From: Methanocorpusculum sp.
Lineage (GTDB): Archaea > Halobacteriota > Methanomicrobia > Methanomicrobiales > Methanocorpusculaceae
Assembly: GCA_017408885.1 (NCBI GenBank)
Contig: JAFQTT010000011.1
Location: 1-64,000, forward strand
Direction of reading: 5' to 3'
DNA length: 64,000 nucleotides
Below, one piece after another: positions 43,842-54,957 of this stretch. The notes beneath the pieces are model-generated. The model was not told the DNA's origin. It saw only the letters and a list, made by a program, of their open reading frames with translations, and did no database searches. The position numbers were made by a program, and so were the translations under genes. The first letter of the stretch is position 1; each line of letters starts with the position of its first letter.

Positions 43842-44243
43842 TTAAGGCATTGGAGGTGCCAGACCAATAGGCCCTAAAGAAACATGGTACAGCTTTCCGT
43901 CAAACGAGAAGTAAGTCTCCCAATCAAAGCCCGAAATGGAATAATACTCCTCAGGCGTCATCTCACCGCTTGGATGGATGTTGAGATAAGTATCTCCGTT
44001 TTCAAGAGCTCCAATTAAAACCGGATACTTCTCGCGGTAGGATTCCGTTAATGGAATTACCTCAAAGGAGCTATCCGGATTATCTACGGCATCTATTTTC
44101 AGGAAAGATATTGGATATGGATACTCATCTCCATCAGAGTCTGGTGTGTCCGGAGTCTTCCAGAAATCGTTTGCGCCTGCAAAAATCGCAAACCCGACGC
44201 AGCAGAGAAGAACTATCAGAATTATTGGGATTATTTTTTTCAT
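43842..44243 (-). CDS. Secreted protein sharing the regulator's sensor domain
   Basis: 133 aa with a signal peptide or anchor (IIPIILIVLLCCVGFAIFAG, residues 4-23). The body has YPVLIGALENGDTYLNIHPS, TPEEYYSISGFDWETY and FSFDGKLYHVSLGP, which aligns by eye with the external domain of the neighbouring regulator (EFLSILEAGGGMLKVYFSD, then NGETYSLG). It is probably a ligand or competitor for that sensor. TATA (complement of 44264-44273) is centred about 26 nt before the ATG. No known family. Confidence 0.7.
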   Translation of the reverse strand: MKKIIPIILIVLLCCVGFAIFAGANDFWKTPDTPDSDGDEYPYPISFLKIDAVDNPDSSFEVIPLTESYREKYPVLIGALENGDTYLNIHPSGEMTPEEYYSISGFDWETYFSFDGKLYHVSLGPIGLAPPMP

Positions 44244-44276
44244 AACTGAATATTCACCCTGTCTTAATATAAAGAG

Positions 44277-44284
44277 ATTGGACA
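44277..44284 (-). promoter_or_regulatory. Shared promoter element, copy 2
   Basis: ATTGGACA (plus strand) 3 nt beyond the TATA box of the secreted-protein gene, in the place of the BRE. The flanking GGAAACA partly matches the longer conserved block at copies 3 and 4. Confidence 0.55.
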
Positions 44285-44297
44285 GGAAACAACATAA

Positions 44298-44993
44298 TCA
44301 CCTGAGTACTGAATATCTGACAAGCTTTCCACTCTTTTCTGAAACGATAACACCATCCTCTTCCATCCGTGCAAGGTGCCAGCGAAGAGATGAAACAGAA
44401 AGACCAGTCTTTTCTAAAAGTTCAGACATGGTAAGAGCGTCTTTGCCAAGAGCTTCCAGAATGATTGCCGGTTTTTCTTTTGAGGTTACGGCATTGAGCG
44501 TGTCCTCTTCTGCTGTCTGAATAACCGGCGGATAATAGCGGACAGTATTTCTATACGGCTTTTCGGCAACGCGGGTCTCTCGAACAAGCCGTTTCAGATG
44601 ATGTGCAGTAGAACTCCTTGAGTATCCAAGATATTTTACAATATCAGATTCACTGCTCCCCGGATGCTCTTCAACATACATCTGAATCTGCATTGCCCGC
44701 GATTCAGGAGCAGTTGAACTGACAGAACGGGCAAAATTAATCACAATCAGAATACATCCTGCGGCTGTCAAAATCAGACCGGTTGGTCCTGTAAAGTCAG
44801 AAATATCATTTCCCGGAGGGGCAGGAGGTGCTTCGGGATTTATTGGCTGATTGGGGTCAGCCGGTGTCGGGTCAACAGGAGTAGGATCAATTTGGGCAGG
44901 GCCATCAGTACTTATTCCTGACAAGGCAGTGATTAGAAGAAGCCCAATTCCGCATATCAAAAGAAACACAGAGACCATCTTTCGTATTTTCAT
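44298..44993 (-). CDS. Membrane-anchored regulator with two winged-helix domains, paralogue
   Basis: 231 aa from ATG 44993 (TATA complement of 45014-45023, about 26 nt upstream). Helix 1 (8-26), a short proline-rich external loop (DPTPVDPTPADPNQP) in place of a folded sensor domain, helix 2 (about 68-88), then MYVEEHPGSSESDIVKYLGY and LLEKTGLSVSSLRWHLARME. The cytoplasmic half is closely similar to that of the 42897 product. It may respond through a partner, as it has no sensor domain of its own. Confidence 0.8.
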   Translation of the reverse strand: MKIRKMVSVFLLICGIGLLLITALSGISTDGPAQIDPTPVDPTPADPNQPINPEAPPAPPGNDISDFTGPTGLILTAAGCILIVINFARSVSSTAPESRAMQIQMYVEEHPGSSESDIVKYLGYSRSSTAHHLKRLVRETRVAEKPYRNTVRYYPPVIQTAEEDTLNAVTSKEKPAIILEALGKDALTMSELLEKTGLSVSSLRWHLARMEEDGVIVSEKSGKLVRYSVLR

Positions 44994-45026
44994 AATTGAA
45001 ATTTTACCGAGGTATAATATAAATTG

Positions 45027-45048
45027 ATTGGACAAAAAACAGCAGAAC
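45027..45048 (-). promoter_or_regulatory. Shared promoter element, copy 3 (long form)
   Basis: Begins ATTGGACA and continues AAAAACAGCAGAAC. Bases 45028-45048 are identical to 45875-45895. It sits 3 nt upstream of the TATA box of the paralogous regulator. Confidence 0.6.
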
Positions 45049-45085
45049 AGACAGTAAGGTTTGTTAAAAAAGAAGAATGGTGATA

Positions 45086-45841
45086 TTAGTATACAATTGG
45101 ATGCTCTAACATCCAGATATATTCCTCAAATCTTTCCTGACTAAGGTTTAGTACACGTGCAATTTCAGTATGATATCCAAGCATGTCCTCAACAAAGATA
45201 TACTCCCAGTGTTCATGGAGACCATCTCTGCGTTCTGCATCTTTGAGATATCCAGTTTTTATATCGTCCGCGATTTCTAAAATCTCTTCATTGGTCAATC
45301 CAAGAGAATATATTCTATTTACATTTCCCAAGTCCACTTCCACAACAACAATGCCGGGTTCTAATGGAATTCTTGGCGCACCATGTTCTTCAAAATGATC
45401 TGGCGGTGCAATCAGGTCTTCCACAATAGTCTCATGTAATTCCTGATCAATATTCAGCATCCGGCTTACTTCAGTTTGGAATGCAACAATGTCATCGATT
45501 CTGACCTCTGTATCACTTCGTTTTGCATCTTTGAGATAAACAGTATCGAGTTCTTCTGCATAGAATGAAATCTCTTCTTCAGTTAATCCAAGATTATAAT
45601 TTACATTTAAATCAGACAGGAATGTCTCCACACTTGAAATAATTTTGTAATATGTTGGCGGGGCATCCGGGTCAATCTGTTCTAAATCGAAGTAATACAG
45701 AGAATCTTCATCAATTGGAGGTGGTGTCATAGGTGGAATAGGTGTTTGAGGCTGATTTCCAGAATCCGGATTCTGCACACATCCCGCAGAAAGAACAACT
45801 GCGAGAATAAGCATGATTAGAACAACAAACAACTTTCTCAT
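45086..45841 (-). CDS. Lipoprotein with an internal duplication
   Basis: 251 aa. Lipobox VVLSAGC (Cys 21) followed by a Pro/Thr linker. Two similar halves: YNLGLTEEEISFYAEELDTV and YSLGLTNEEILEIADDIKTG, each followed by YLKDAxRxD and a helix with TEVSRMLNI or TEIARVLNL. It is probably anchored at the outer face of the membrane. Its promoter (TATA complement of about 45860-45868) carries the same long element as the regulator at 44298, so they are likely controlled together. No known family. Confidence 0.7.
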   Translation of the reverse strand: MRKLFVVLIMLILAVVLSAGCVQNPDSGNQPQTPIPPMTPPPIDEDSLYYFDLEQIDPDAPPTYYKIISSVETFLSDLNVNYNLGLTEEEISFYAEELDTVYLKDAKRSDTEVRIDDIVAFQTEVSRMLNIDQELHETIVEDLIAPPDHFEEHGAPRIPLEPGIVVVEVDLGNVNRIYSLGLTNEEILEIADDIKTGYLKDAERRDGLHEHWEYIFVEDMLGYHTEIARVLNLSQERFEEYIWMLEHPIVY

Positions 45842-45873
45842 GATAGAAAATCTGCATGAGATATATTAAGGAT

Positions 45874-45895
45874 ATTGGACAAAAAACAGCAGAAC
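45874..45895 (-). promoter_or_regulatory. Shared promoter element, copy 4 (long form)
   Basis: A 21-bp identity with 45028-45048, starting ATTGGACA, just upstream of the TATA box of the lipoprotein gene. Confidence 0.6.
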
Positions 45896-45940
45896 GGGCA
45901 GGCTGACTTGTGGTAAAAAAAAAAGTTAAAGTGGAGGGAG

Positions 45941-47392
45941 TTACTCCTGTGGAGGAACTCTTCTGACCATGAGCTTCACATCACCGGTACCGAGCTGAAT
46001 CGGCTGACCGACGATAACGTTCTCGGTAACACCTGAGAGCTCATCAAACTCGTGTGCGATTGCCGCATCGAGTAAGTGGTTGACGGTAACTTCGAAGCTT
46101 GCACGGGAAAGAACCGATTCTTTCTCGCCTGCAATACCGTGACGACCAATCTGCTTGACTTCACCATCCATACACATGATGTCAGCCACTAACATAATGT
46201 GTCTGCGGTCAACACTGATACCCTGTTCCTTTAAGGTTGCGTATGCTTCATCGATTGTTGCTGCACGTGCTGCCTCAATACCAAGGGTGGATGCGATTTC
46301 TGCGATATTGTTTGTCTTGGTTCTCTGACAGTCAACACCTTCGATTTCGAATACGTCCTTTAAGTTCGAACCTTCTGTGTGGAGAATGTACTCATCGTTC
46401 TCTTTTCTTACCACAACACGGCGGATGTCATCGATACCCTGAACGATAACCTGTCTGACGTGTTCTGCAAGCTGGAAGAGGTTCTGGTAGGAGTCCTCGT
46501 TCTTCGGGATGAACTTTAAGATACCCTCAACCTCGTCAGTTTCGACTTCGAATTCACGGTAGTGACGCTTGTCGCGAATCTTCTGCGGTGCCTTTGCAAG
46601 AACTTCGGATAATGCAATCTTTCTCTTCTTACAGACATCCTTGTTGACCTGCACAAGAACGCACATCTCTGCGATATCGGTTTCAATATCTCCGAACTCG
46701 TGGAGCGGTGCTGCTTCAATCTTCCATGAAACTTCACGTGCCTTGTCACGGCTCTCGCGGTAGTCCTCATCAAGGAAGATGGTCATAGTAGGAGTGGACG
46801 GCTCCTTTCTTGCGTCCATAATCTCGATAAGACGCGGCAATCCAAGGGTAACGTTAATTTCAGCCACACCCGCGAAGTGGAAAGTACGCATGGTCATCTG
46901 AGTACCTGGTTCACCAATGGAGTGTGCTGCGTTGATACCGACAGCTTCACACGGCTGAACACGTGTCATCTGGAACTCGCGTTTAATGCGGGCGAGAATC
47001 TCTTCGAACTGCTCGTCGGTGACATCCTTTCCTGCGTCATGCTTGGAAATTAAAATCTTCACCAGGTCAGTGGTTGTCGAAACCGGCAGGTTCTCATCAA
47101 TTAAACGCTGGATTCTTGCGTGGAGATGATCTAAGTTAAGCTCTTCGAGCTCTTCTTCGGTCTTTGCTTCAACCCACTTCTTGGTCAGTTCAAAGAGGGT
47201 TTTTGGAAGGTTCCAGGAAAGAATCTCCTGTGCAATTGGTGACAGAACCTCTTCTTCCTTCTTTGCCTTCTTGGAACGGCTCTTCTTTTCAGAAGCGTCT
47301 TCGACAACTGCCTCTTCTAAGACCGGTTCTTCAACAACCGGTACTTCTTCGAGTGCCTCGTTGACCTTTTCCTCTAAAGACTTCTTTGCCAT
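45941..47392 (-). CDS. rpoA2: RNA polymerase subunit A''
   Basis: 483 aa. The body matches A'' ([18 protein letters not shown] with the trigger loop, [36 protein letters not shown]). The first 50 residues are a low-complexity Val/Glu/Lys tail ([14 protein letters not shown]), and the total length is some 80-90 residues above what I expect for A''. It is the last gene of the polymerase operon, immediately after rpoA1. nusA, rpl30e and rpsL genes, which often follow it in archaea, are absent here. Confidence 0.95.
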   Translation of the reverse strand: MAKKSLEEKVNEALEEVPVVEEPVLEEAVVEDASEKKSRSKKAKKEEEVLSPIAQEILSWNLPKTLFELTKKWVEAKTEEELEELNLDHLHARIQRLIDENLPVSTTTDLVKILISKHDAGKDVTDEQFEEILARIKREFQMTRVQPCEAVGINAAHSIGEPGTQMTMRTFHFAGVAEINVTLGLPRLIEIMDARKEPSTPTMTIFLDEDYRESRDKAREVSWKIEAAPLHEFGDIETDIAEMCVLVQVNKDVCKKRKIALSEVLAKAPQKIRDKRHYREFEVETDEVEGILKFIPKNEDSYQNLFQLAEHVRQVIVQGIDDIRRVVVRKENDEYILHTEGSNLKDVFEIEGVDCQRTKTNNIAEIASTLGIEAARAATIDEAYATLKEQGISVDRRHIMLVADIMCMDGEVKQIGRHGIAGEKESVLSRASFEVTVNHLLDAAIAHEFDELSGVTENVIVGQPIQLGTGDVKLMVRRVPPQE

Positions 47393-50071
47393 TTAGATCT
47401 CCTCCTTTAAGACAGACTCAGCAATACCTTTAACATCGACCGGCTGACCGGATGCGGACTTTGCCGGGTCAGTACCGTCTTCACCATAGACGAACTGGAT
47501 AATCTTGCCGCCGGTACTTCTGACAGTTCCATCGTATGCGACCTTTAAGTCCTGAAGTGCGTTAATCATACGGCGCTGCAGGTAACCGGACTGGGAAGTA
47601 CGAACTGCAGTATCGACAAGACCTTCTCGACCTCCGATTGCGTGGAAGAAGAACTCGGTTGGAGTTAAACCTGACTTGTATGAGTTTCTAACGAAACCGT
47701 GTGCTCCGGCTCCCTTGTCTCCGCGCTTGAAGTGCGGCAGAGTTCTGTCCTCATAACCTCTGGACAGACGCTCACCACGAACTGCCTGCTGACCGATACA
47801 TCCTGCCATCTGTGCCATGTTCAGCATAGAACCACGGGCACCGGATACAGCCATAACCACAGAGGAGTTTTCGAAACCTAAGTGTCTGGATGCGATGTCA
47901 CCAGTACGGTCACGAGCTTTACCGAGCTGACTCATGAGCTGTAACTCTAAGGTTTCTTCCGGAGTTCTTCCCGGCATCGGTTCTAAGTGTCCCTGTTCGA
48001 AGATGGAAATCTTCTGTGCTGCATCGGACTCTGCCTGATCTAAGACATCGCGAATCTGCTTGTGTTCGTTCTTTCCAAGGTCAGTATCGTTGATACCGTA
48101 GCTGAAACCGTTGAGCATGATTGCACGAATGGACAGCTTGGTTAAGTCGTCAATGTAGTCGCGTGCTCTGCGGGTACCGTGCAGACGGATGATTCTGTTC
48201 AGGATAGTTCCATCCATAGCACCGACAGACTTCTTGTCGATGGTTCCGCATAAGAGCTCACCGTCAACGATTCTGACGAATGCGTCGTTTGGACAGCCTG
48301 CTTCGGAGTCCTTGGTACACGGGTTGCAGTTCTGACAGCAGGTTGCTTTGTAGAACATGCTGACATCCTTCGGCAGAATGACGGAGAATGCCTGTTTGTT
48401 GCTCCAGTACGGAACGCCGTCAACAATCTTGCCCGGTTCCGGCATCTTGTCCATCTTGGTGTACTTTAAGAGGTACAGGAACTCGGACTTGGTGTACCAT
48501 TTGGTCTGGTTGGTTAAGATGAAGATACCGGAGATGTGGTCGTGAAGACCGCCGATAATCGGTGCTCCGAATCTCGGGGATAAAATGTTCTCCTGAACAG
48601 CGACCAGAAGCTCTGCTTCTGCACGGGCTTCTTCGGTCTGCGGAACGTGTAAGTTCATTTCATCACCATCAAAGTCTGCGTTATACGGTGGACATACTGC
48701 CGGGTTTAAGCGGAATGTTCTGCCGTTCATGACCTTGATTCTGTGGGACATGATAGACATTCTGTGAAGAGACGGCTGACGGTTGAAGAGAACGATATCG
48801 CCGTCACGCAGCTGTCTGTCAATCTTCCATCCCGGCTCAATCATTTCCGCAACGGTGTCACAGTTTCCTTCCGGTCCTGCAATCAGTCTGATTCTTCTGC
48901 CGTCAGGTCTGTTTACATAGTTTGCACCGCACGGGTCGCGAAGGGTTGGTCTGTGCGGACCAATGCGAATCATTGCGCGGATATCTTCGATGTTCTGTTT
49001 GGTAACTCTGACCGGAACGGACATCTCGTTTGCGATAGCGAGCGGGACACCGACCTCACCAACGGAAAGGTTCGGATCTGGGGAGATAACGGTACGTGCG
49101 GAGAAGTTGACACGCTTACCGGACAGAGATCCTCTGAAACGTCCGTCCTTACCCTTTAATCTCTGGGATAAAGTCTTGAGCGGACGGCCTGAACGGTGTC
49201 TTGCCGGCGGACAGCCTGCGACTTCATTGTCGAGGTAGGTTGTTACGTGGTACTGAAGTAACTCCCATAAATCTTCAATAATGAGCTGCGGTGCGCCTGC
49301 ATCCTGGTTTTCTCTGAAGCGCTGGTTGATTCTGATGATATCAACAAGCTTGTGGGTTAAGTCATCTTCGGAGCGCTGACCGTTTTCAAGGATAATGGAC
49401 GGGCGGACAGTTACCGGCGGGACAGGAAGTACAGTTAAGACTGCCCACTCTGGTCTTGCTACGTCCGGGTCGATTCCAAGAAGTCTGAGGTCGTCGTCGG
49501 TGATGCGCTCTAAACGCTCACGGATGTCTGCGGAGGTTAACTTCTGCTCGGTCTTGATGGTCTTTCCGGTGTTCTCGTCAACAACGGAGATGACTTCAAC
49601 AAAGGAGGTCGGCTTTTCGAAGTTAATCTTATACTGCTGTTCTCCACAGTATGGGCAGACGCGCTCTTTCTTAACATCCTTTTCACCGATGGTCTCGGCG
49701 GAGTACGGGTCATCCTCTAATGCAGAGAACTTTTCAATCTCTTCCTTGTCAAGGAGAAGTCTTCCGCAGTCACGGCAGGTGATACGGAGCAGTTTTCTGA
49801 TTAAACGGGTGTATCCAACGTGGATAACCGGTTTTGCAAGGTCAATGTGACCGAAGTGGCCCGGACAGTCACCCTGCTTCTGACCGCATGTCTTACAGCG
49901 AAGTCCTGGGTCAATGACACCAAGGCTCGGATCCATTAATCCCTTCGGGTACGGGAATCCGTCGTCATCATAGGTGTCAGGCCAGATGACCTTACAGACA
50001 CTCATGTCGCGGATCTGTTTCGGGGAAAGAAGACCGAACTCAATCTTTCCGATTCTCTTTGGCGAGGTCAT
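47393..50071 (-). CDS. rpoA1: RNA polymerase subunit A'
   Basis: 892 aa. The catalytic loop [12 protein letters not shown] (Mg-binding aspartates), zinc motifs [17 protein letters not shown] and CRDCGRLL near the N-terminus, and [18 protein letters not shown] near the end. It is the larger half of the beta'-equivalent. Its ATG overlaps the rpoB1 stop (ATGA), and it ends right before rpoA2. Confidence 0.97.
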   Translation of the reverse strand: MTSPKRIGKIEFGLLSPKQIRDMSVCKVIWPDTYDDDGFPYPKGLMDPSLGVIDPGLRCKTCGQKQGDCPGHFGHIDLAKPVIHVGYTRLIRKLLRITCRDCGRLLLDKEEIEKFSALEDDPYSAETIGEKDVKKERVCPYCGEQQYKINFEKPTSFVEVISVVDENTGKTIKTEQKLTSADIRERLERITDDDLRLLGIDPDVARPEWAVLTVLPVPPVTVRPSIILENGQRSEDDLTHKLVDIIRINQRFRENQDAGAPQLIIEDLWELLQYHVTTYLDNEVAGCPPARHRSGRPLKTLSQRLKGKDGRFRGSLSGKRVNFSARTVISPDPNLSVGEVGVPLAIANEMSVPVRVTKQNIEDIRAMIRIGPHRPTLRDPCGANYVNRPDGRRIRLIAGPEGNCDTVAEMIEPGWKIDRQLRDGDIVLFNRQPSLHRMSIMSHRIKVMNGRTFRLNPAVCPPYNADFDGDEMNLHVPQTEEARAEAELLVAVQENILSPRFGAPIIGGLHDHISGIFILTNQTKWYTKSEFLYLLKYTKMDKMPEPGKIVDGVPYWSNKQAFSVILPKDVSMFYKATCCQNCNPCTKDSEAGCPNDAFVRIVDGELLCGTIDKKSVGAMDGTILNRIIRLHGTRRARDYIDDLTKLSIRAIMLNGFSYGINDTDLGKNEHKQIRDVLDQAESDAAQKISIFEQGHLEPMPGRTPEETLELQLMSQLGKARDRTGDIASRHLGFENSSVVMAVSGARGSMLNMAQMAGCIGQQAVRGERLSRGYEDRTLPHFKRGDKGAGAHGFVRNSYKSGLTPTEFFFHAIGGREGLVDTAVRTSQSGYLQRRMINALQDLKVAYDGTVRSTGGKIIQFVYGEDGTDPAKSASGQPVDVKGIAESVLKEEI

Positions 50072-51981
50072 ACCATATCCTCCAGTTTCAGTCTCGGGGC
50101 TATACCCATACTCTTCATCTCATCAAGCAGGAGCTTGAATGCGTAACTCATCTCAACTTCGTAAATGTCAGTCTCTGCACCGCAGGCAAGGCATCTGGTT
50201 GCCTTCTGCTTTGCGTCGTACATAGCAACCATTCCGCAACGTGCGCAGACGTACTGCTTGACTGCATCGGATTCGTCTAAGAGACGTTCCTTTAATGCCA
50301 TAGCTGCTCCGTGTCCAATCATGACATCACGCTCCATTTCTCCGAAACGAAGACCTCCTTCACGTGCACGTCCTTCGGTTGGCTGGCGGGTTAAGACCTG
50401 AACCGGTCCGCGGGATCTTGCGTGCATCTTGGTAGATACCATGTGGTACAGCTTCTGGTAGTAGATAACACCGATGTAGATATCTGCGTGGAATCTGCGT
50501 CCGGTGATACCGTCGTACATGACTTCACGACCGGTGTGTGCGAATCCAGCCTGGTTTAACTGGTGACGGAGAACCTGTTCACGGGTTAAGGTGCTGTTCT
50601 TGACGTCCTTTCCAATCTCCTTGTCCTTTAAGAGGCGCTCACGTGCGAACGGAGAGTCGAAAATCTGTTCTACAGAGGTCTTACGGAAGGAGGTTGCGTT
50701 AACACGGGAACCTTCAAGGGATCCTGCTTTACCGCCGATCATCTCGAGCATGTGACCAATGGTCATACGGGACGGGACTGCGTGCGGGTTGATGACTAAG
50801 TCAGGGGAGATACCTTCTGCAGTGAACGGCATGTTCTCCTGCATGGTGATTAAACCGCAGACACCCTTCTGTCCGTGTCTGGATGCGAACTTGTCGCCGA
50901 TTTCAGGGACACGAAGATCACGGGTTCTGACTTTGACGAGGCGGGAGGAGTTCTCTGACTCGGTAACGATAACAGTATCGACAATACCAGTCTCGTTGCT
51001 TCTCATGGTGATGGAGGTGTCACGGCGCTTCTCGACAGCTAAGAGTTCTCCGGTTGGCTCTTCAAGGAAACGCGGCGGAGAGGTCTTTCCGATTAAGACA
51101 TCCTTCTCTTTGACAATGGTCTCAGGGTTGATGATACCGTCGACATCGAGGTTCACGTAGGATCCAGGTCCGTGGGATCCGGTGATGTCATCTTCCGGCT
51201 TTTCAATTCTGTCAACCTGTCCTCCTGGATATCTGCGCTCTTCTCCTTCATAGGTTCTGAAGAAGTGGGAACGGCCTACACCGCGTTCAACGGATGCCTT
51301 GTTGAAGATAAGTGCATCTTCAATGTTGTATCCTTCGTAGGAGATGATAGCGACACAGAAGTTCTGTCCCTGCGGGCGTTTGTCAGATCCGACTAATTCG
51401 GCTGCCTGGGTGTGAACCATTGGAACCTGTGCGTAATGAAGCATGTGTCCTCTGGTGTCCGGGCGAAGTTTCATGTTGGACTGGGCAAAACCTAAGGCCT
51501 GCTTAATCATACCTGCACCCATTGTAACACGCGGAGATGCGTTGTGCTCCGGGAACGGAACGTGTGCTGCTCCGATACCAAGGATTAAGGACGGGTCGAT
51601 TTCTAAGTGGGTGTGTTCAGGCTTTAAGTCCTCTTCCTGAACTGCGATGTATAAATCGTCTTCTTCTTCTGCGTCAATGAACTCAATCTTACCCATCTTG
51701 ATGAGGTCCATGAATTCATAAACACCGTTTCTGACGTTTTCAACATCTTCCTGGGTGACGGTTGGCACGCCGTTTTCGACAACGATTAACGGTCTGCGTG
51801 CACGTCCTCTGTCAGTGTTGATGACGATTTCGTTACTGTAGTCTTTGTAGGAGATGTTGACTTCAGTTGAAACCTGTCCTGAACGTCTCATCTGGCGGAA
51901 GTGACGGGTGAATCCTTCTGCATCGTCGACTTTTCCGATTAATGCACCGTCAACGAATACACGGGCCATTTTCTTCTCCAT
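50068..51981 (-). CDS. rpoB1: RNA polymerase subunit B' (C-terminal half of B)
   Basis: 637 aa. [20 protein letters not shown] and [13 protein letters not shown] are the conserved active-centre regions, and the C-terminal zinc site is CARCGMV ... CLACGAE. B is split in this lineage into B'' and B'. The start at 51981 (2 nt after rpoB2) gives [12 protein letters not shown]; an ATG four codons later is also possible. Confidence 0.96.
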   Translation of the reverse strand: MEKKMARVFVDGALIGKVDDAEGFTRHFRQMRRSGQVSTEVNISYKDYSNEIVINTDRGRARRPLIVVENGVPTVTQEDVENVRNGVYEFMDLIKMGKIEFIDAEEEDDLYIAVQEEDLKPEHTHLEIDPSLILGIGAAHVPFPEHNASPRVTMGAGMIKQALGFAQSNMKLRPDTRGHMLHYAQVPMVHTQAAELVGSDKRPQGQNFCVAIISYEGYNIEDALIFNKASVERGVGRSHFFRTYEGEERRYPGGQVDRIEKPEDDITGSHGPGSYVNLDVDGIINPETIVKEKDVLIGKTSPPRFLEEPTGELLAVEKRRDTSITMRSNETGIVDTVIVTESENSSRLVKVRTRDLRVPEIGDKFASRHGQKGVCGLITMQENMPFTAEGISPDLVINPHAVPSRMTIGHMLEMIGGKAGSLEGSRVNATSFRKTSVEQIFDSPFARERLLKDKEIGKDVKNSTLTREQVLRHQLNQAGFAHTGREVMYDGITGRRFHADIYIGVIYYQKLYHMVSTKMHARSRGPVQVLTRQPTEGRAREGGLRFGEMERDVMIGHGAAMALKERLLDESDAVKQYVCARCGMVAMYDAKQKATRCLACGAETDIYEVEMSYAFKLLLDEMKSMGIAPRLKLEDMV

Positions 51982-51983
51982 AT

Positions 51984-53534
51984 TTACTCACTCCTGATTG
52001 GCTGGATATCCATACCCTGGATTACGCGAAGGATTTCGTCTTCGTCGGTTCCTTTGCTGATTTCAACAAGCTGTGCGAAGTTCTTTACTAAACCGCAGTT
52101 CGGTCCTTCCGGAGTTTCGGATGGGCAGATTCTTCCCCACTGGGTTGGGTGAAGATCACGGGCTTCGAAGTGCGGCTGGGAACGGGAAAGCGGGGAGATG
52201 ACACGGCGCAGGTGGGAAATGACAGACATGTGATCGATTCTGTCCATAAGCTGCGAAACACCGGTTCTTCCTCCGACCCAGTTTCCGGTTGCGAGCGGGT
52301 GGATTAAACGCTCGGTTAAGACATCTGCTCTGACGACGGTTCCAATGGCTAATTCTCTGTGGCGCATGCTGGCGCGTTCGAGCTGGTATTTGACATCGCG
52401 GGTGAGTCTGTTTAAGGAGATACGGAAGAGGTCTTCCATTAAGTCACCGGCGAGCTTTAAGCGCTTGTTGGAGTAGTGATCTTTGTCGTCGATTCTTCTC
52501 TTGCTTAATGCAAGGTCGAAACAGGCTTCTGCCATGCGTCCGAGGAATTCTGCTTTTGCGACACGGACGTCACGTGCGTACTCTGCGTAACCCTCGTCTC
52601 CCGGTTTTAAGTTTGCCGGGATTAAGTAGTTTAAGTGCGGGAGGAGGTAGCTGTCTAAGACAAACTCTGCACGCTTTCTCTGGTAGTCTTTGGTCTGGTT
52701 TGGTGCGAGTTTCTTTCCAACATACATGATACCTTCTTCTACGGTTGCGCACTCGCTTTCTTCGAGGTTCTGCATCATGTAGGTTAAGATGTCTTCGTCA
52801 AGGGAGACAGCAGATACGATTTCCTCATCAGATTCAAGTCCTAATGCACGCATTAAGTCTGCGAATCTGAGGTGTCCTGCAACGGACGGGAAGGAGACGT
52901 CGAGGAGGTTTTTCTTGTTCTTCTCGACTACGACGAGTGCACGGTATCCTCTGAACTGGGAGAAGACTTTTGCTACGTGAATCTGTTCGTTGTAGCGTTC
53001 GGTGTACTCGGTCATGATCTTGTTGGATGCTAAGTCCTCTAAGGTCATTAAGACACGCTCGGTTCCGTTTACAATGAAGTATCCTCCCGGGTCGCATGGG
53101 TCTTCACCCTGTTCGGTTCTCTCGTCAATGGAGAGGCCGCAGAGGTTACAGACTTTAGAACCAATCATAACCGGGAGCTGTCCGATGGTGGTTTCCTGAA
53201 CCGGGAATACTTTGTCTCCCTGGTGGAGGGTCATTTCAAGGACCATTGGTGCTGCGTAGGTTAAGTTTCTAAGACGTGCTTCGGTTGGATAGAGTTTGCT
53301 CTGGGAACCGTCTGCTTCACGTACAATTGGTTTTTCAACGCGGATGTTTCCGAGTTCAACCCAGACCGGCTCCTGGTTTTTGCCGCGGTTGACGATTTCG
53401 GTTTCCACAATTCTCTGTTCGTCAACGACCTTCTGGAGGTTGTGCTCGATGAAGTGGTTGTACGAATCAAGCTGGTGGCGGGCTACGTGTTCCTGGGAGA
53501 AGTACGCGCCTGATAATACGCTTCTGTCGATCAT
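51984..53534 (-). CDS. rpoB2: RNA polymerase subunit B'' (N-terminal half of B)
   Basis: 516 aa. [20 protein letters not shown] and [20 protein letters not shown] are typical; it ends in the fork region [20 protein letters not shown], where the split occurs. It lies between rpoH and rpoB1 with a 2-bp gap to the latter. Confidence 0.96.
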   Translation of the reverse strand: MIDRSVLSGAYFSQEHVARHQLDSYNHFIEHNLQKVVDEQRIVETEIVNRGKNQEPVWVELGNIRVEKPIVREADGSQSKLYPTEARLRNLTYAAPMVLEMTLHQGDKVFPVQETTIGQLPVMIGSKVCNLCGLSIDERTEQGEDPCDPGGYFIVNGTERVLMTLEDLASNKIMTEYTERYNEQIHVAKVFSQFRGYRALVVVEKNKKNLLDVSFPSVAGHLRFADLMRALGLESDEEIVSAVSLDEDILTYMMQNLEESECATVEEGIMYVGKKLAPNQTKDYQRKRAEFVLDSYLLPHLNYLIPANLKPGDEGYAEYARDVRVAKAEFLGRMAEACFDLALSKRRIDDKDHYSNKRLKLAGDLMEDLFRISLNRLTRDVKYQLERASMRHRELAIGTVVRADVLTERLIHPLATGNWVGGRTGVSQLMDRIDHMSVISHLRRVISPLSRSQPHFEARDLHPTQWGRICPSETPEGPNCGLVKNFAQLVEISKGTDEDEILRVIQGMDIQPIRSE

Positions 53535-53549
53535 GATTTTCTTCCGTGG

Positions 53550-53798
53550 TTATTTCTTCGGCCGTCTGACGACAAGGCGGTAAGAGGTTGCCTCACCTGC
53601 TGTCTGGCTTTTTCTGATAATACGAATGACATTTCCGGGTTTTCCGCCGCAGGCTTTGATAGCCGGGTCGTCGTGGTAAATCTTCGGAAGCTGGTCTTCG
53701 CTGATGTCGAAGGTCTTCAGAAGGTCGGTCACCTCTTCACCGGTCATGATCTGATGGTCCGGGACCATCTCATGAAGTAATACATTGAGTCGTGTCAT
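53550..53798 (-). CDS. rpoH: RNA polymerase subunit H
   Basis: 82 aa; [20 protein letters not shown] and [20 protein letters not shown] are the RPB5-like C-terminal domain. It is the first gene of the operon, with AGGAG 7 nt before the ATG. The spacer between it and the tRNA gene (53799-54007) is about 210 bp and presumably holds the promoter. Confidence 0.95.
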   Translation of the reverse strand: MTRLNVLLHEMVPDHQIMTGEEVTDLLKTFDISEDQLPKIYHDDPAIKACGGKPGNVIRIIRKSQTAGEATSYRLVVRRPKK

Positions 53799-54007
53799 AT
53801 AGCTCCTAATCAGATTCCTTATTTCTGGATACTTTTGTCTTGCTGCTGATTGTTCTGGTAGCTGTTTCTTTTGGTAAAAAGTGTGTTTCTTCGGCGTTTT
53901 TTGATACCCAACGGGTCGCCGGTGGAGTGAGTTTTAAAAAGCACGCCCAAGACAAATGAGATAGCGTTCTCTTTGGAGTTGCTATTTCAAAAAATCCGGG
54001 TGTGAAG

Positions 54008-54081
54008 CGGGCCATGAGGGATTTGAACCCCCGACCTGCGGATTAAAAGTCCGTCGATCTGCCTGACTGATCTAATGGCCC
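54008..54081 (-). tRNA. tRNA-Lys (anticodon TTT)
   Basis: 74 nt. Acceptor stem GGGCCAT (54081-54075) pairs with ATGGCCC (54015-54009); anticodon stem-loop CGGA-CTTTTAA-TCCG with TTT; T-arm GGGGGTTCAAATCCC. The 3' CCA is not encoded. A TATA box (complement of 54104-54113) lies about 27 nt upstream. Confidence 0.95.
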
Positions 54082-54103
54082 GAGAGAGTTTCCAGAGAAA
54101 CTG

Positions 54104-54113
54104 CTTAAATAAA
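54104..54113 (-). promoter_or_regulatory. TATA box of tRNA-Lys
   Basis: TTTATTTAAG on the minus strand, about 27 nt before the first tRNA base. Confidence 0.6.
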
Positions 54114-54252
54114 TAGGCAGTATTAGGATATAAAGGTATCGTGCATGGCAGGTTCTAGTCATTTGAATTAGTGGGAAATGCTCTGCATGATGTGGCTCAA
54201 AGTATGCAAAGGGTGGAGTTGATTTGCTGCTTTTGCAAAACGCGCAGATGGT

Positions 54253-54957
54253 CTATCCTTTGGTAATCAATCCAACATCAACCTCTGCCCGCACAATCCT
54301 CGGCAAAACACCAAATCTTCCAACCCAGTCTCCGCACACAGCATACACTCCACAAAGAGAACTGTCCTTTGGCACAACCTCTTCGAAATTTTCCGGTGTT
54401 ACAACATTACACAAAGAAGTTGCCCAGGCATCAGCTTTCGAGGGATTTCGCGAGAAACAGACAACTGCATCTGCTGTCCCGAAAGATACGGAAGGGCCAA
54501 CGGTCGCAGATGAAGTACATATTCCAAGAACCTCATTTTGCGGCGGAACAACAAACGCAAACTTTCCAGAACTTGGTGCAGTGCCTGCAAAAATACCAAC
54601 ACGTACATCTCTGTCGGATATGAGAACAATATCCCCTCCATTGTCGATTAAGCCAAACGATGCGCCGGATTTGCGCATTGCTTCAACTCCTGCCCAGGCA
54701 ATAGATGCCGCAACCGAGGCCATAGGACCTACAGATGCCTCAAAACCTGCCTCAGCCATCCGGGAAACAGTAACGGACGAACTTTCAGGGACCAAAACAG
54801 GTTCATATGTCATCTGGAAGAAAGGCTCAACACTAATATACTCCTCAAGCTCATTTCTGGCGGCAAGCATACCTTCCTTTGCCGCATTTATGTGCTCTTT
54901 TGAATCTGCTAAAATAGTTGTGATGGTTTCGCGAAACGCGAAATACTCGCGAATCAT
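54253..54957 (-). CDS. COG2122/UPF0280 protein, homocysteine-synthesis partner
   Basis: 234 aa from ATG 54957, which overlaps the upstream stop (TGATG). ApbE-like fold: SVGPMASVAASIAWAG, IDNGGDIVLISD, GTAPSSGKFAFVV. In Methanosarcina the COG2122 protein (MA1715, from memory) acts with the COG1900 and NIL-ferredoxin proteins to make homocysteine from aspartate semialdehyde and sulfide. All three are adjacent here in one operon. Confidence 0.85.
   Translation of the reverse strand: MIREYFAFRETITTILADSKEHINAAKEGMLAARNELEEYISVEPFFQMTYEPVLVPESSSVTVSRMAEAGFEASVGPMASVAASIAWAGVEAMRKSGASFGLIDNGGDIVLISDRDVRVGIFAGTAPSSGKFAFVVPPQNEVLGICTSSATVGPSVSFGTADAVVCFSRNPSKADAWATSLCNVVTPENFEEVVPKDSSLCGVYAVCGDWVGRFGVLPRIVRAEVDVGLITKG

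Noticed and set aside
53806-54015. 69-codon minus-strand frame between tRNA-Lys and rpoH
   Set aside because: It begins inside the tRNA gene and has no recognisable domain; the space is more likely the promoter of the polymerase operon.
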